Shown in pieces: positions 26,768 through 35,317 of a DNA stretch of 38,166 nt. The stretch covers positions 1 to 38,166 of the forward strand of contig JADHXB010000003.1 of the NCBI GenBank assembly GCA_016783155.1. The letters are read 5' to 3'. Made by a program: the position numbers and the translations under genes. Within the stretch, counting starts at the first letter, position 1. The number at the start of each line of letters is the position of its first letter. Source of the stretch: Dehalococcoidia bacterium (GTDB taxonomy: Bacteria; Chloroflexota; Dehalococcoidia; GIF9; UBA5629). The notes under the pieces were generated by a model that was not told the DNA's origin, ran no database searches, and worked only from the letters and a program-made list of their open reading frames with translations.

Positions 26768-27451
26768 ATGAGCACTAGAACCTCAACTGCGGAAGTAGAA
26801 ATTGAGGTAGACAAACGACATGTTTTGCGCCGTATCGGCTACAAAGATGATTGTGAGCCATCACCTCGAATTGCGACCTTAATCACCGAGTACGCTCAAC
26901 TCGCACAACAACTTATAAAACCATCATATTCGTATGTTATTAGAAATGTTGACATGGTGCGAAAAAGGGATGTGTTTATTGGAGACCTAGTCATGTTCCG
27001 AAGTCATGTCATTGCACGACTCTTGGAACAATGTCAGCAAGTTGGGGCTTTTCTAGTAACAATAGGCGATGAACTTGAGAAAAAGACGACTTCTCTGGCT
27101 GATGATGGGCTTATACTCGAGTCCTATGCGCTGGATGTAATAGGGTCGAGCGCTGTTGAAAAAATAGCTGAACTGGTAGAGACTGAAATAAGAAAAATGG
27201 TCTCCGCCCAGGGGTTTTGTATCAGCCGGCGTTTCAGCCCGGGTTACTGCGATTGGAGCATAAGGCAGCAGAAAGAGCTTTTTCGCATGATTGATGGTGG
27301 CTCAGTAGGGGTCCGGTTAACCACGGGATATCTAATGATGCCACAGAAGTCGATATCCGGTATTGTCGGCGTCGGCCCTTCGTGCGTAGATATAGAGACC
27401 TACAACCCCTGTAGAACCTGCAACAAACGCAATTGCTTAGGAAGGAGGTAG
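26768..27451 (+). CDS. MetH activation-domain-like (vitamin B12-dependent methionine synthase activation domain) protein
   Basis: FCISRRFSPGYCDWSIRQQKELFRMI and C-terminal NPCRTCNKRNCLGRR; ORF extends to 26720 but internal ATG at 26768 is plausible. Confidence 0.85.
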   Translation: MSTRTSTAEVEIEVDKRHVLRRIGYKDDCEPSPRIATLITEYAQLAQQLIKPSYSYVIRNVDMVRKRDVFIGDLVMFRSHVIARLLEQCQQVGAFLVTIGDELEKKTTSLADDGLILESYALDVIGSSAVEKIAELVETEIRKMVSAQGFCISRRFSPGYCDWSIRQQKELFRMIDGGSVGVRLTTGYLMMPQKSISGIVGVGPSCVDIETYNPCRTCNKRNCLGRR

Positions 27452-27462
27452 AGCATAGGCAC

Positions 27463-28902
27463 ATGATTCGAAGAGGATTACCCGGGGGTAGCTTTAAGCC
27501 TCTTACCGACGAGGCTATCTCCATGGTGCACCAGACTGCCATGCGGATCATAGAAGAGGTAGGATTCGAAGTAAATTCAAAGACTGCGCTTGACCTCTTT
27601 GAGCAAGCTGGGGCTCGGGTTGACCGAGAAATGCGGCGGGTACGCTTGCCTGAGAATAGGGTCATGGAACTCATTAGCACAGCGCCTTCCGAAATCACGC
27701 TCTGTGGACAGCATGAGAAACATGATATTACTTTGGGAGATCAGCGAGTGTATGCGGGTACAGGAGGCACTGCACTCTACATTTATCATCCGGATACGGA
27801 CACGAAGCGAGCTGCCACACTCGAAGACCTCAGAAGCATCGCTAAACTGGTTGACGGCCTTGATAACATCCATTTTTTCCTGCTGCCAACCTATCCCACC
27901 GAGCTTTCATTGGACTGTGTTGACGTCAATCGCTTCTTCACTGGCATGGACAATACAACTAAGCATGTCATGGGAGGCGTTTATACGGTCGACGGAGTTA
28001 AACAGGTTATAAGGATGGCAGAGATCATCGCAGGCTCTGCAGAAAAGCTCAGGGAACGCCCTCTTATCTCCATGATAACCTGTAGCATAAGCCCTCTTAA
28101 GGTGGACAGTACCTACGGTGATCTATTGTTGACCATCGCCAGGAGCGGTGTGCCTCTGGCGTGTCCAGCGGAACCATTATGTGGGGCAACGTCACCTGTT
28201 ACACTTGCGGGGAACCTGGCAATCCAGACTGTGGACTCTATGATGGGCGTAATGCTTACGCAAGTCGTAAACCCAGGAACCCCGGTTATGCTCGGCTCCG
28301 TGGCCACCAATACCGACCTCACTGACCTGAAATACCTTGCTGGGTCAATTGAGATGGGGTTACTCAATGCAGCCGGCGCCCAGATGGCACAGTTCTACAA
28401 GCTTCCCTTCTACGCCACAGCTGGTATGACCGACTCGAAGACACTGGATGCTCAGAGTGGTTATGAGTCTGCCCTTACTAATCTGCTTTGTGCACTGTCT
28501 GGCGCCAATTTCATTCACGATGCTGCAGGGTTAATGGAATTCGCCATGACAGTATGCTACGAGAAGTATGTAATAGACAATGAGATACTGGGAATGGTCA
28601 TGAGGGCAGTCGAAGGTATAAAAGTCAACGAAGACACACTGGCCTTTGATCTCATCAAGCAAGTCGGGCCCGGAGGCAATTTCATCGCTGCCAAACATAC
28701 CAGACGTTTTATGCGCAATGAGCACTATCAACCTTCCCTTAGCGACAGGCACAGCAGGGAAGAATGGGAAACCAAGGGAAGAAAAAGCACGTGGGAAAGG
28801 GCATCGGAACAAGTGAAAGAGATCATCGCAGCGCATAAGCATAGCTTGCCTGCAGAGGTAAGGAGCCGGGTGCTGGCAGAAATTAAGGGGATCGTGGAGT
28901 AG
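27463..28902 (+). CDS. MttB-superfamily corrinoid methyltransferase, non-pyrrolysine (paralog 3)
   Basis: MDNTTKHVMGGVYTVDGVKQV, LCGATSPVTLAGNLAIQTVDSMMGV; ORF given from 27433. Confidence 0.93.
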   Translation: MIRRGLPGGSFKPLTDEAISMVHQTAMRIIEEVGFEVNSKTALDLFEQAGARVDREMRRVRLPENRVMELISTAPSEITLCGQHEKHDITLGDQRVYAGTGGTALYIYHPDTDTKRAATLEDLRSIAKLVDGLDNIHFFLLPTYPTELSLDCVDVNRFFTGMDNTTKHVMGGVYTVDGVKQVIRMAEIIAGSAEKLRERPLISMITCSISPLKVDSTYGDLLLTIARSGVPLACPAEPLCGATSPVTLAGNLAIQTVDSMMGVMLTQVVNPGTPVMLGSVATNTDLTDLKYLAGSIEMGLLNAAGAQMAQFYKLPFYATAGMTDSKTLDAQSGYESALTNLLCALSGANFIHDAAGLMEFAMTVCYEKYVIDNEILGMVMRAVEGIKVNEDTLAFDLIKQVGPGGNFIAAKHTRRFMRNEHYQPSLSDRHSREEWETKGRKSTWERASEQVKEIIAAHKHSLPAEVRSRVLAEIKGIVE

Positions 28903-28905
28903 AAT

Positions 28906-29715
28906 ATGCTGATAATAGGCGAGTGTATCAACGCATCAAATCGGACGGTTGCCGAGGCAATCGCCAGAAGAGATAGAGAATTTATCGAGGGTATTACAAA
29001 GACTCAGGTTGAAGCCGGAGCCGATTTTATAGACGTGAATGTCGGTGCCGGACAGGGCACTCAGGGGCAGGCGATAGAGGGTATGGAGTGGCTGGTAAAG
29101 ACAGTCCAAGCAGTTACGGACAAGCCGCTTACCATCGATAGTGACGTCCCTGGCATCATTGAAGCTGCTCTGCGCAGCTACCGTGGCGAAACGGTAATGA
29201 TCAACTCAGTTACTGCAGAGCCTGAGAGGCTGGAATCCATCGGGCCTTTAGCAGCTAGACACAAGGCATTGTTGGTGGCACTGGCCATGGGCTCCGAGGG
29301 CATACCAGATACGGTCGAGCGGCGATTGGAGACCTGTGAAACAATACTGACACGCTTGACCAGCATGGGCATGTCGGCAGAACAGATATACTTCGATCCC
29401 CTGGTGTTGCCTATATCCGTAGATTCCAGGCAAGGCCTGGTAACACTGAAGACGATAGAGCGGATAAAGGCTCGCTACCCTGCCGCAAAGACGGTAATGG
29501 GACTGAGCAACATATCTTTCGGCTTGCCCAGTAGAAAGCTGGTGAACCGTGCCTTTCTGCTGATGGCAGCCTATGCCGGTCTCGATGCCGCAATCCTTGA
29601 CCCGCGGGATGACAAGGCTATGAGTTTGGTCAGAATAAGTGACATGCTAATAGGCAAAGATGCGTTATGCAAAGGTTATATAAAGGCCTACAGGCAGGGC
29701 AAAATAGTTGACTAG
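28906..29715 (+). CDS. Pterin-binding (methyl-THF) methyltransferase 2
   Basis: MLIIGECINASNRTV...GADFIDVNVGAGQ...PLTIDSDVPGIIEAAL...GLSNISFGLPSRKLVNRAFL. Confidence 0.93.
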   Translation: MLIIGECINASNRTVAEAIARRDREFIEGITKTQVEAGADFIDVNVGAGQGTQGQAIEGMEWLVKTVQAVTDKPLTIDSDVPGIIEAALRSYRGETVMINSVTAEPERLESIGPLAARHKALLVALAMGSEGIPDTVERRLETCETILTRLTSMGMSAEQIYFDPLVLPISVDSRQGLVTLKTIERIKARYPAAKTVMGLSNISFGLPSRKLVNRAFLLMAAYAGLDAAILDPRDDKAMSLVRISDMLIGKDALCKGYIKAYRQGKIVD

Positions 29716-29768
29716 CAGATGGTATGCCTGCATTGGAAATTGCTAAGTAAACAAACTGGAGGACAAAA

Positions 29769-30461
29769 ATGGCAGATGACATATTAAAGCTAATTCAAGA
29801 GAATGTCATCCAGGGAAGAATTACCAAGGACGACGAGGGCTTCGACGACGGAATGGCTGGCCAGCCTGGAGTCACCGAGCTTATTGAGACGGCGCTGGCT
29901 CAGAAGATAAATCCCCAAGACATAATTAGCAAGGGACTTACCAGGGGCATGGCAATTGTGGGCGAGAAATTCGAGGCCAAGCAGTATTTCATCCCGGACA
30001 TGTTGGCATCTGCTCAAGTAGTTGGAGCAGCTATGGATATTTTAGAGCCTCACCTGGCCGGGGCTGGGGCCAAAGCTAAGGGTAAGATAATCATGGCTAC
30101 CGTGAAGGGAGACCTACACGACATTGGCAAGAACATAGTGTCGATACTGCTCCGAGGTGCAGGCTATACAGTGAAGGACCTGGGAAACGATATCGATACA
30201 TCGACTATTGTGGAGGCAGTTCGAGAAGAAAAACCTCAGTTTCTGGGGTTGTCGGCGCTGCTCATCAGCACCATGGCAAACATGGCAGACGTCATGCAGG
30301 CCCTCAAAGATGCCGGATTAAGAGACAAGGTGAAGGTAGTCATAGGCGGAGCTCCCGTCTCAGAGGAATTCGCCAAAAGCATAGGCGCCGATGGTTATGG
30401 CGCAGATGGATTTGGTGCAATCAGGGTGGTGGAATCGTTATTCAACGCTAATGCAGCTTGA
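29769..30461 (+). CDS. Corrinoid methyl-carrier protein 2
   Basis: GDLHDIGKNIVSILLRGAGYTVKDLG; VVIGGAPVSEEFAKSIGADGYGADG. Confidence 0.95.
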   Translation: MADDILKLIQENVIQGRITKDDEGFDDGMAGQPGVTELIETALAQKINPQDIISKGLTRGMAIVGEKFEAKQYFIPDMLASAQVVGAAMDILEPHLAGAGAKAKGKIIMATVKGDLHDIGKNIVSILLRGAGYTVKDLGNDIDTSTIVEAVREEKPQFLGLSALLISTMANMADVMQALKDAGLRDKVKVVIGGAPVSEEFAKSIGADGYGADGFGAIRVVESLFNANAA

Positions 30462-30531
30462 GCAAGTACATTGCTCAGAAATGGCACCTCGATTCGCTAT
30501 CCAGGCTTGAAATCTTAGAAGGAGGTATTGG

Positions 30532-32073
30532 ATGCCCAGAGAAGGAATATTGGTGCGCACGCCCTATGAAAGGATTACCGATGAGCAGGTCCAGCAAATT
30601 CACCACGCTTCCATGGAGATTTTGAAGGACCCTGGCCTAATATCTTTCAATAAAGAGGCAGCGGAGATATTTCACAGCAATGGTGCAGATGTTACAACGG
30701 TTTCCTCCGGAAACAACCCCTGCTGGCTAGTAAGAATACCAGAAGAACTCGTCCTCAGTGCGGTGGACAGCGCAAATAAGACAGTCAAGCTGGGTGCACG
30801 GAACCTAGAAAATATCCTGATAATGAAAGGAGACGAGCCACGGGTATTCTTTATTACCGGCTCTGAAACGAATACTTGGCTGGACGTTGATTTCCAAACC
30901 TACGTTAGAAAATCCGAGCCTGCTACTGAGATTAGGGTGCCTGAGTTCCATCCACGACGCGGAACAGTTGCTGACCTGTGCAAGTCAGCCCATGTCTGTG
31001 AGCATCTGCAGACTGTGGATGGCTACATTCGCACTGTAAATATCCAGGACAAAGACATTACAGAAGATAATAAAGACGTCAATAAGTTCTTTGCCTCTTT
31101 GAATAATACCACCAAGCATGTTATGTCAGGACTGACCAGCCTGAAACAACTGGACAACGTTGTGAGGATGGCGGAGTTGATAGTGGGAGGCAAAGAGCAA
31201 CTCAAGGAAAACCCCATCATTTCCTTTATTACCTGTTTGGTAAAAAGCCCTCTACAGTTCGTTGAGGATACAACAGATACTTTTATTGAGGTTTGCCGAA
31301 GAGGCTTGCCTGTGGTGGTTTCATCGTCACCTCAAGCTGGTACCAGTGCTCCCATCAAGGAAGCCGGTATTATGGCTCAAATAAATGCCGAGGTATTGGC
31401 TGGCATAACGCTGAGCCAACTGGTAAATAAGGGGACACCGGTCCTTTACGGGAGCGTGCCGGTGAGAGCACGGATGGACACCCTTGGCGATTCATACGGT
31501 TCTGTTGAAACTAGCCAGTACAACATCGATTGCGTTCAAATGGCAAGGTTCTACAAGATACCAAACTACTCTACGTCAGGAGTTTGCGATGCCAAGGTAC
31601 CGGGACAGCAATCGTCTATAGAGAGGCTGTTCTCAGATTTAGTCGTCACTTTGAGCGGACCACAGTTTCTGCATTGTGCCTACGGCCTCCTTGACTGCAA
31701 TGCCATCTTCTGCCTGCTCCAAGCCGTCTTGGATGATGCCCACTTCCAGATGATCAAATTCTTCCTAAAGCCAGCGCTAATTGGTGAAAAGGAGATTGCC
31801 GAGACCCTGAAGCAGATAAGAGAAGTGGTCGCAACGCCTCAGAAGATGTACATTCGCCACATTCGCTCCGTGATGCGCAGCGGAGAGATCTCATCACCTT
31901 ATCCTTTTGAAGGGGATCTGGCAAACGATAATGTGTTCGCACTAGCCTACGAGAGGATGAATGAGCTTCTGGCAAAGCCTGTAGAACATATAGATTCGGT
32001 TACAACTTCTAAGATATTCCAGGAGATTCCCGGCTTATTGCCCAGGCTAAACGTGTATGAAGAAAGGAGATAG
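30532..32073 (+). CDS. MttB-superfamily methyltransferase, divergent (paralog 4)
   Basis: LNNTTKHVMSGLTSLKQLDNVVRMAELIVGGKEQL, SPQAGTSAPIKEAGIMAQINAEVLAGI; 513 aa, longer than the others. Confidence 0.9.
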   Translation: MPREGILVRTPYERITDEQVQQIHHASMEILKDPGLISFNKEAAEIFHSNGADVTTVSSGNNPCWLVRIPEELVLSAVDSANKTVKLGARNLENILIMKGDEPRVFFITGSETNTWLDVDFQTYVRKSEPATEIRVPEFHPRRGTVADLCKSAHVCEHLQTVDGYIRTVNIQDKDITEDNKDVNKFFASLNNTTKHVMSGLTSLKQLDNVVRMAELIVGGKEQLKENPIISFITCLVKSPLQFVEDTTDTFIEVCRRGLPVVVSSSPQAGTSAPIKEAGIMAQINAEVLAGITLSQLVNKGTPVLYGSVPVRARMDTLGDSYGSVETSQYNIDCVQMARFYKIPNYSTSGVCDAKVPGQQSSIERLFSDLVVTLSGPQFLHCAYGLLDCNAIFCLLQAVLDDAHFQMIKFFLKPALIGEKEIAETLKQIREVVATPQKMYIRHIRSVMRSGEISSPYPFEGDLANDNVFALAYERMNELLAKPVEHIDSVTTSKIFQEIPGLLPRLNVYEERR

Positions 32074-32075
32074 CA

Positions 32076-32768
32076 ATGAGTGAAGATATCATAGCCGCAC
32101 TTAAGGAAAATGTCATACAGGGAAGAAAGACAATTGCTGACGAAGGAATAGACGAAGCATTATCAGGAAAACCAGGAGTCGTGGAGTTGACGCAGTCAGC
32201 GCTGGATAACAACATTCCTCTGGAGACAATAATCGCCCAGGGCCTGACGGCAGGAATGCAGGTTGTGGGTGAGAAATTCGCCACCAAGGAATATTTTATC
32301 CCGGATATGCTGGCCTCTGCCGAAGCTGTAGGCGCAGCTATGGAAATACTGAAGCCACTTCTTGAGGCTTCAAATATAGAGACAAAGGGGAAATTTGTCA
32401 TAGCCACAGTAAAAGGGGATATTCACGATATAGGCAAGAATATCGTTGCTATCTTGCTCAAGGGCGCCGGATATGAAGTTGATGACCTGGGTGTAGATGT
32501 ACCTACGGAAAAGATTGTGGAGGTTGTCAGGGAATCGAAGCCACAGTTTTTAGGGCTTTCTGCCCTTCTGACCACCACCATGCTAGTCATGAAAGAAGTA
32601 GTCGAAGCATTGAAAAAAAGCGGAATCAGAGACAAGGTCAAGGTATTGATAGGAGGCGCAGCCGTTTCGGACGAATATGCCAGGGAAATAGGTGCTGACG
32701 CCTATTGCACTGATGGTTTTCATGCCATCAATGTACTCGATGCTTTTCAGAAATCAGGAGTGCAGTAA
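32076..32768 (+). CDS. Corrinoid methyl-carrier protein 3
   Basis: GDIHDIGKNIVAILLKGAGYEVDDLG; ENVIQGR N-terminus shared with corrinoid protein 2. Confidence 0.95.
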   Translation: MSEDIIAALKENVIQGRKTIADEGIDEALSGKPGVVELTQSALDNNIPLETIIAQGLTAGMQVVGEKFATKEYFIPDMLASAEAVGAAMEILKPLLEASNIETKGKFVIATVKGDIHDIGKNIVAILLKGAGYEVDDLGVDVPTEKIVEVVRESKPQFLGLSALLTTTMLVMKEVVEALKKSGIRDKVKVLIGGAAVSDEYAREIGADAYCTDGFHAINVLDAFQKSGVQ

Positions 32769-32801
32769 AGGCATTCTGACGTTTAGGAAAGGAGAGCAAT
32801 T

Positions 32802-34286
32802 ATGGCAGGAATCGCAGGAATCTTAGGGACTGACAATGGTGAGTTAGCTCAAATGCTTGACAAGATGAGGTATAGAGGTCCGCATGAGACTTGGACGAAC
32901 CGGGAACAGGGTGTAAACATCGGATGCCTTGAGCTGAATGTAGGAGGAGACGTAAAGCCAGTCTCGCACCATGCATCCGATGGCAAGAGAGATGTTACCC
33001 TTGATGGGCGTGTATATAATCCAGAGAAGGGCAGTATGTCTGACGCCGAGGCCGTGCTCCACTTGTATGATAAGTATGGCGTCGGATTTGCCAAGAAGCT
33101 GGATGGGGACTTTGCCTGTGCCATATCAGACGGGGGGCAGATGATTCTGGCTCGTGATTGGGTGGGTATAAAGCCTCTTTACTACGGGCACAGTGATGGC
33201 AGACTATGCTTTGCCTCAGAGGCAAAGGCTCTGGTAGGTATAGCTGATGATGTGAAGGAATTCCCACCAGGCTATGTTTACTCGTCGGAGCTGGGCTTCC
33301 AGAGATTTAAATCTGAAGCCGTAGAGACCCCTGAATTCGAGAACTATGAGCAGGGCAAGAAGGTAGTCCGTGAGCTTCTGATGGAAGCAGTGGAAAAGCG
33401 CATGAAAGATAATGCTGTGGGGGGAGTACTCCTAAGCGGCGGGTTAGACAGCAGTCTGATAATATATATGGCACACGAGATAAAAGCCGATATCGAGTGC
33501 TTTACCGTGAGCATGGAAGGGGGGCAGGACCTACCGCTGGCCAAGGACGTGACCAAGTACCTGGGCATCAAGCACCACATATTAATGTTCGGAGAAAAGG
33601 AGATTAAGGAGATATTGCCTCTAGCCATCCATCATCAGGAGATGTACGAAGAAAGCTGCGTTCATGGCGCCATAGCTAATTTTATCGCCGGACGTTTTGT
33701 CAGCCCGCATACCAAGTGCGTACTCACTGGTGAAGGGGCAGATGAGTTCTTCGCGGGGTATGATGGCCAGTTCAGACAGGGAAGTAACCCGGAGGAAGTC
33801 GCCAGCATAGTCGATAGGCTTATTAATGTTGCTCATAATACCGCCTTGCAGAGGCTGGACAGGCTGAATGCTGCAAATTCTTATGAGAGCCGCACCCCCT
33901 TCCTTGATTCCAAGGTGATGGATTTCAGTATGAAGATACCTATGAAACATAAAATTCACGGCGAAGAGCAAAGTGGAAAATGGATTGTACGGCAGGCTTT
34001 TGAGGGTTGCCTGCCTGAACATATCATCTATCAGACCAAGCGGTTCTTTGCCCAGGGTTCAGGAGTGGCCTATATCATGCGTGCGCAAGCTGAGAAGGAA
34101 ATATCCCAGAGCGAACTGGAGGAATTCAACAAGGTAGAGGGTCATCCATACCTGTCTTCAGTGGAAGAGTTATACTACTATAGAATCTTCAAAAAGACTT
34201 TCCCAAAGCCTGCATTTGATCGGCTGGTAGGCAGATGGGACCCATTGAGGCCAGCCTTCTTTCGTGAGCTAGAGAAGGCAGTCTAG
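32802..34286 (+). CDS. Asparagine-synthetase-like (AsnB family) amidotransferase with Cys2 replaced by Ala
   Basis: MAGIAGILGTDNG, YRGPHETW, VLLSGGLDSSLI, LTGEGADEFFAGYDGQF. Confidence 0.9.
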   Translation: MAGIAGILGTDNGELAQMLDKMRYRGPHETWTNREQGVNIGCLELNVGGDVKPVSHHASDGKRDVTLDGRVYNPEKGSMSDAEAVLHLYDKYGVGFAKKLDGDFACAISDGGQMILARDWVGIKPLYYGHSDGRLCFASEAKALVGIADDVKEFPPGYVYSSELGFQRFKSEAVETPEFENYEQGKKVVRELLMEAVEKRMKDNAVGGVLLSGGLDSSLIIYMAHEIKADIECFTVSMEGGQDLPLAKDVTKYLGIKHHILMFGEKEIKEILPLAIHHQEMYEESCVHGAIANFIAGRFVSPHTKCVLTGEGADEFFAGYDGQFRQGSNPEEVASIVDRLINVAHNTALQRLDRLNAANSYESRTPFLDSKVMDFSMKIPMKHKIHGEEQSGKWIVRQAFEGCLPEHIIYQTKRFFAQGSGVAYIMRAQAEKEISQSELEEFNKVEGHPYLSSVEELYYYRIFKKTFPKPAFDRLVGRWDPLRPAFFRELEKAV

Positions 34287-34376
34287 CAGCTTACATTTGC
34301 CGGCTTACGCGTGAACACGTGAGAAAAAGGAAAAAGCAAGGGGGCAAGGTCGCACAAGGCCAGTTTACCGTATTTT

Positions 34377-35225
34377 ATGAAATGGACTATCTTGGGCTCC
34401 GGGGGATGTGCTGTAATCCCCAAACCACTTTGCCAATGCCGGGTTTGTAGGGAAGCCAGGAAGAAAGGCGTTCCGTATGCCAGAGCAGGGCCTTCTGTTT
34501 TCCTGCATGATATCAACCTGCTAGTAGACACGCCGGCGGAGATTGTGAGTCTGCTTAACCGTTCACCTATCCGCCGTATAGATTACCTTACCTTCTCTCA
34601 TTTAGACCCTGATCATGTGGAAGGGTTTCGGGTAGTAGAGCAGATTGCGCTGGACTTTCGCACTTGGCGCGCCTATCCCCAGAAACAGATTTGTTTGCTG
34701 CTGCCTGAACAGCTAAGCGGAAGCGTGAGGAAACTAAGGTCTCAGTACGGTCCCATAGTCGATTTCTACCAGGAAAGCGGTTTTCTCAAGCTAAAGCTTT
34801 TTCATGACAAAATCCAGATCGGAGGCGTTAGGATCACCGCAATCCCTGTCGACCGTGGTTCCCAACTGGCCTTCGTTTATGTCTTTGAAAAGGCAGGCCG
34901 CAAGGTGGTTTATGCTCCCTGTGACATCAAGCCTTTTCCTGAACACAGAAATGAGGTTCAACAAGCCGATTTGTTGATTATTCAGCCGGGGATATTTGAG
35001 AAAGGACTGAAACATAGTTTCAGATACCCAGCCGAACATATCTCCAGAACAACCCTCTATACTTTTGAGCAGACCATGGATTTAGTGACACGCCTGCGAG
35101 CCAAGAAGGTTGTCTTTGTTCATTTGGAAGAATACTGGAACCGGAGCTATGACGACTATCGTGTCCTGGAGTCTAGGAACCGAAGAATATGCTTCGCCTA
35201 TGACGGCATGCAGCTAAGAGTGTAA
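34377..35225 (+). CDS. PhnP-like metallo-beta-lactamase-fold hydrolase
   Basis: ILGSGGCAVIPKPLCQCRVCREARKKG...RAGPSVFL...LTFSHLDPDHVEGF. Confidence 0.82.
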   Translation: MKWTILGSGGCAVIPKPLCQCRVCREARKKGVPYARAGPSVFLHDINLLVDTPAEIVSLLNRSPIRRIDYLTFSHLDPDHVEGFRVVEQIALDFRTWRAYPQKQICLLLPEQLSGSVRKLRSQYGPIVDFYQESGFLKLKLFHDKIQIGGVRITAIPVDRGSQLAFVYVFEKAGRKVVYAPCDIKPFPEHRNEVQQADLLIIQPGIFEKGLKHSFRYPAEHISRTTLYTFEQTMDLVTRLRAKKVVFVHLEEYWNRSYDDYRVLESRNRRICFAYDGMQLRV

Positions 35226-35317
35226 ATAATGTTTTGGGCTTAGGCCTAAATTCCTACGATTTGGCAATTCAGTGCTAAATTGAGCGCCGCATTATCGCTG
35301 AAGTGCATTCGACCTGC

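Noticed and set aside
21023-32073. Pyrrolysine-containing MttB genes
   Set aside because: All four MttB ORFs are full length without in-frame UAG, and no pyl genes are present in the window.
35240-35249. Palindrome ttaggcctaa
   Set aside because: Only 10 bp with no T-tract; could be chance.
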